Below the pieces are notes generated by a model. It saw only the letters and a program-made list of their open reading frames with translations. It was not told the origin of the DNA and did not search any database. This document shows, piece by piece, positions 6,081 through 6,541 of a stretch of 6,541 bases of DNA. Position 1 is the first letter of the stretch, and the number at the start of each line of letters is the position of its first letter. The position numbers and the translations under genes are program-made. The stretch comes from Myxococcota bacterium (GTDB lineage: Bacteria > Myxococcota_A > Polyangia > HGW-17): assembly GCA_018821745.1 (NCBI GenBank), contig JAHJLU010000707.1, positions 1-6,541 of the forward strand, read 5' to 3'.

Positions 6081-6541
6081 ATGTCAGGATTTTCCTCCAC
6101 CAGGTCTTTTTCAAAACTTCAAAATCATTACGAAGCATTAAACCCCATCCACATGCGGGATCTTTTCGCCTCGGATCCGGAGCGCTTTGCGCGATTCAAC
6201 CTTGTGCTGGGGGACATCCTGTTCGATTATTCAAAAAATCGGATCACCAGGGAGACCATGGCGTTGCTCTTTGATCTCGCCCGGGAGCAGGACCTCCAGG
6301 GAGCGATCACCGCCATGTTCGGTGGTGAAAAAATCAACAACACCGAGGGGCGGGCGGTGCTCCACACGGCCCTCAGGAATCGCTCCGACAGGCCCGTCCT
6401 CGTGGACGGCGAGGATGTGATGCCCGCTGTGAAACAGGTCCTCTCGCGCATGGGGCGCTTCGTCGACGAGGTGCGCTCGGGCCGCTGGAAGGGATTCACG
6501 GGGAAGCCCATTACGGACATCGTGAACATCGGCATCGGCGG
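6081..6541 (+). CDS. pgi: Glucose-6-phosphate isomerase, N-terminal part (runs off the window)
   Basis: The frame is open from ATG at 6081 to the window end, giving 153 complete codons of a protein normally around 550 residues long. The enzyme interconverts glucose 6-phosphate and fructose 6-phosphate in glycolysis and gluconeogenesis in the cytoplasm. Diagnostic sequence includes HMRDLFASDPERFARFN (24-40), the signature GGEKINNTEGRAVLHTALR (81-99) and VNIGIGG at the very end (148 onward), which begins the sugar-phosphate-binding SIS region. The catalytic residues lie beyond the window, so intactness cannot be judged. The N-terminus aligns with the long, bacterial/eukaryotic-type Pgi. It sits 110 bases after the DHOD-like gene on the same strand. 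No functional link is obvious, and co-transcription is possible but unproven. Confidence 0.95.
   Translation, partial: MSGFSSTRSFSKLQNHYEALNPIHMRDLFASDPERFARFNLVLGDILFDYSKNRITRETMALLFDLAREQDLQGAITAMFGGEKINNTEGRAVLHTALRNRSDRPVLVDGEDVMPAVKQVLSRMGRFVDEVRSGRWKGFTGKPITDIVNIGIG

Overview
The window looks like chromosomal DNA of a GC-rich, diderm, probably free-living bacterium. Deltaproteobacteria in the broad sense (Myxococcota, Bradymonadota or relatives) is the best guess. That guess is an inference from three kinds of exported protein found together: an IgGFc-binding-type domain, Myxococcus-style cysteine-rich repeats joined to an SBBP beta-propeller, and an EGF/Ig-like lipoprotein with a C-terminal nuclease-fold domain. 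No rRNA, tRNA, mobile element, CRISPR array or phage gene is visible, and no gap between genes exceeds about 180 bases.

Layout. (1) Positions 1-900 (+) are the 3' part of an IgGFc-binding-domain protein gene that begins outside the window. (2) After 79 bases holding a good sigma-70-like promoter (922-950), 980-2860 (+) encodes a 626-residue lipoprotein: signal peptide, four six-cysteine repeats, then seven tandem units of 57 residues that form a complete predicted seven-bladed propeller. (3) A convergent gene at 2902-4791 (-) encodes a second lipoprotein: EGF-like module, three Ig/cadherin-like modules with cysteine pairs, and a C-terminal endonuclease/exonuclease/phosphatase (EEP) domain. 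(4) A 177-base divergent intergenic region carries a perfect TATAAT box and a strong Shine-Dalgarno sequence for the next gene. (5) Positions 4969-5970 (+) encode a dihydroorotate dehydrogenase-like flavoprotein without the usual catalytic cysteine. (6) After 110 bases with a small GC hairpin, 6081 to the window end (+) is the N-terminal third of glucose-6-phosphate isomerase (pgi).

How the genes relate. The left two thirds (1-4791) is a group of three exported, cysteine-rich, modular proteins that probably act at the cell surface in adhesion, binding of partners, or extracellular hydrolysis of phosphodiesters. Their exact roles cannot be read from sequence. The right third is cytoplasmic metabolism on the + strand. 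The DHOD-like gene and pgi may share transcription, but no functional link between them is evident. I do not see a convincing new multi-gene system. The most distinctive items are the architectures of the two lipoproteins, a nine-T tract inside one signal peptide, and departures from canonical active-site residues in the EEP and DHOD-like proteins.
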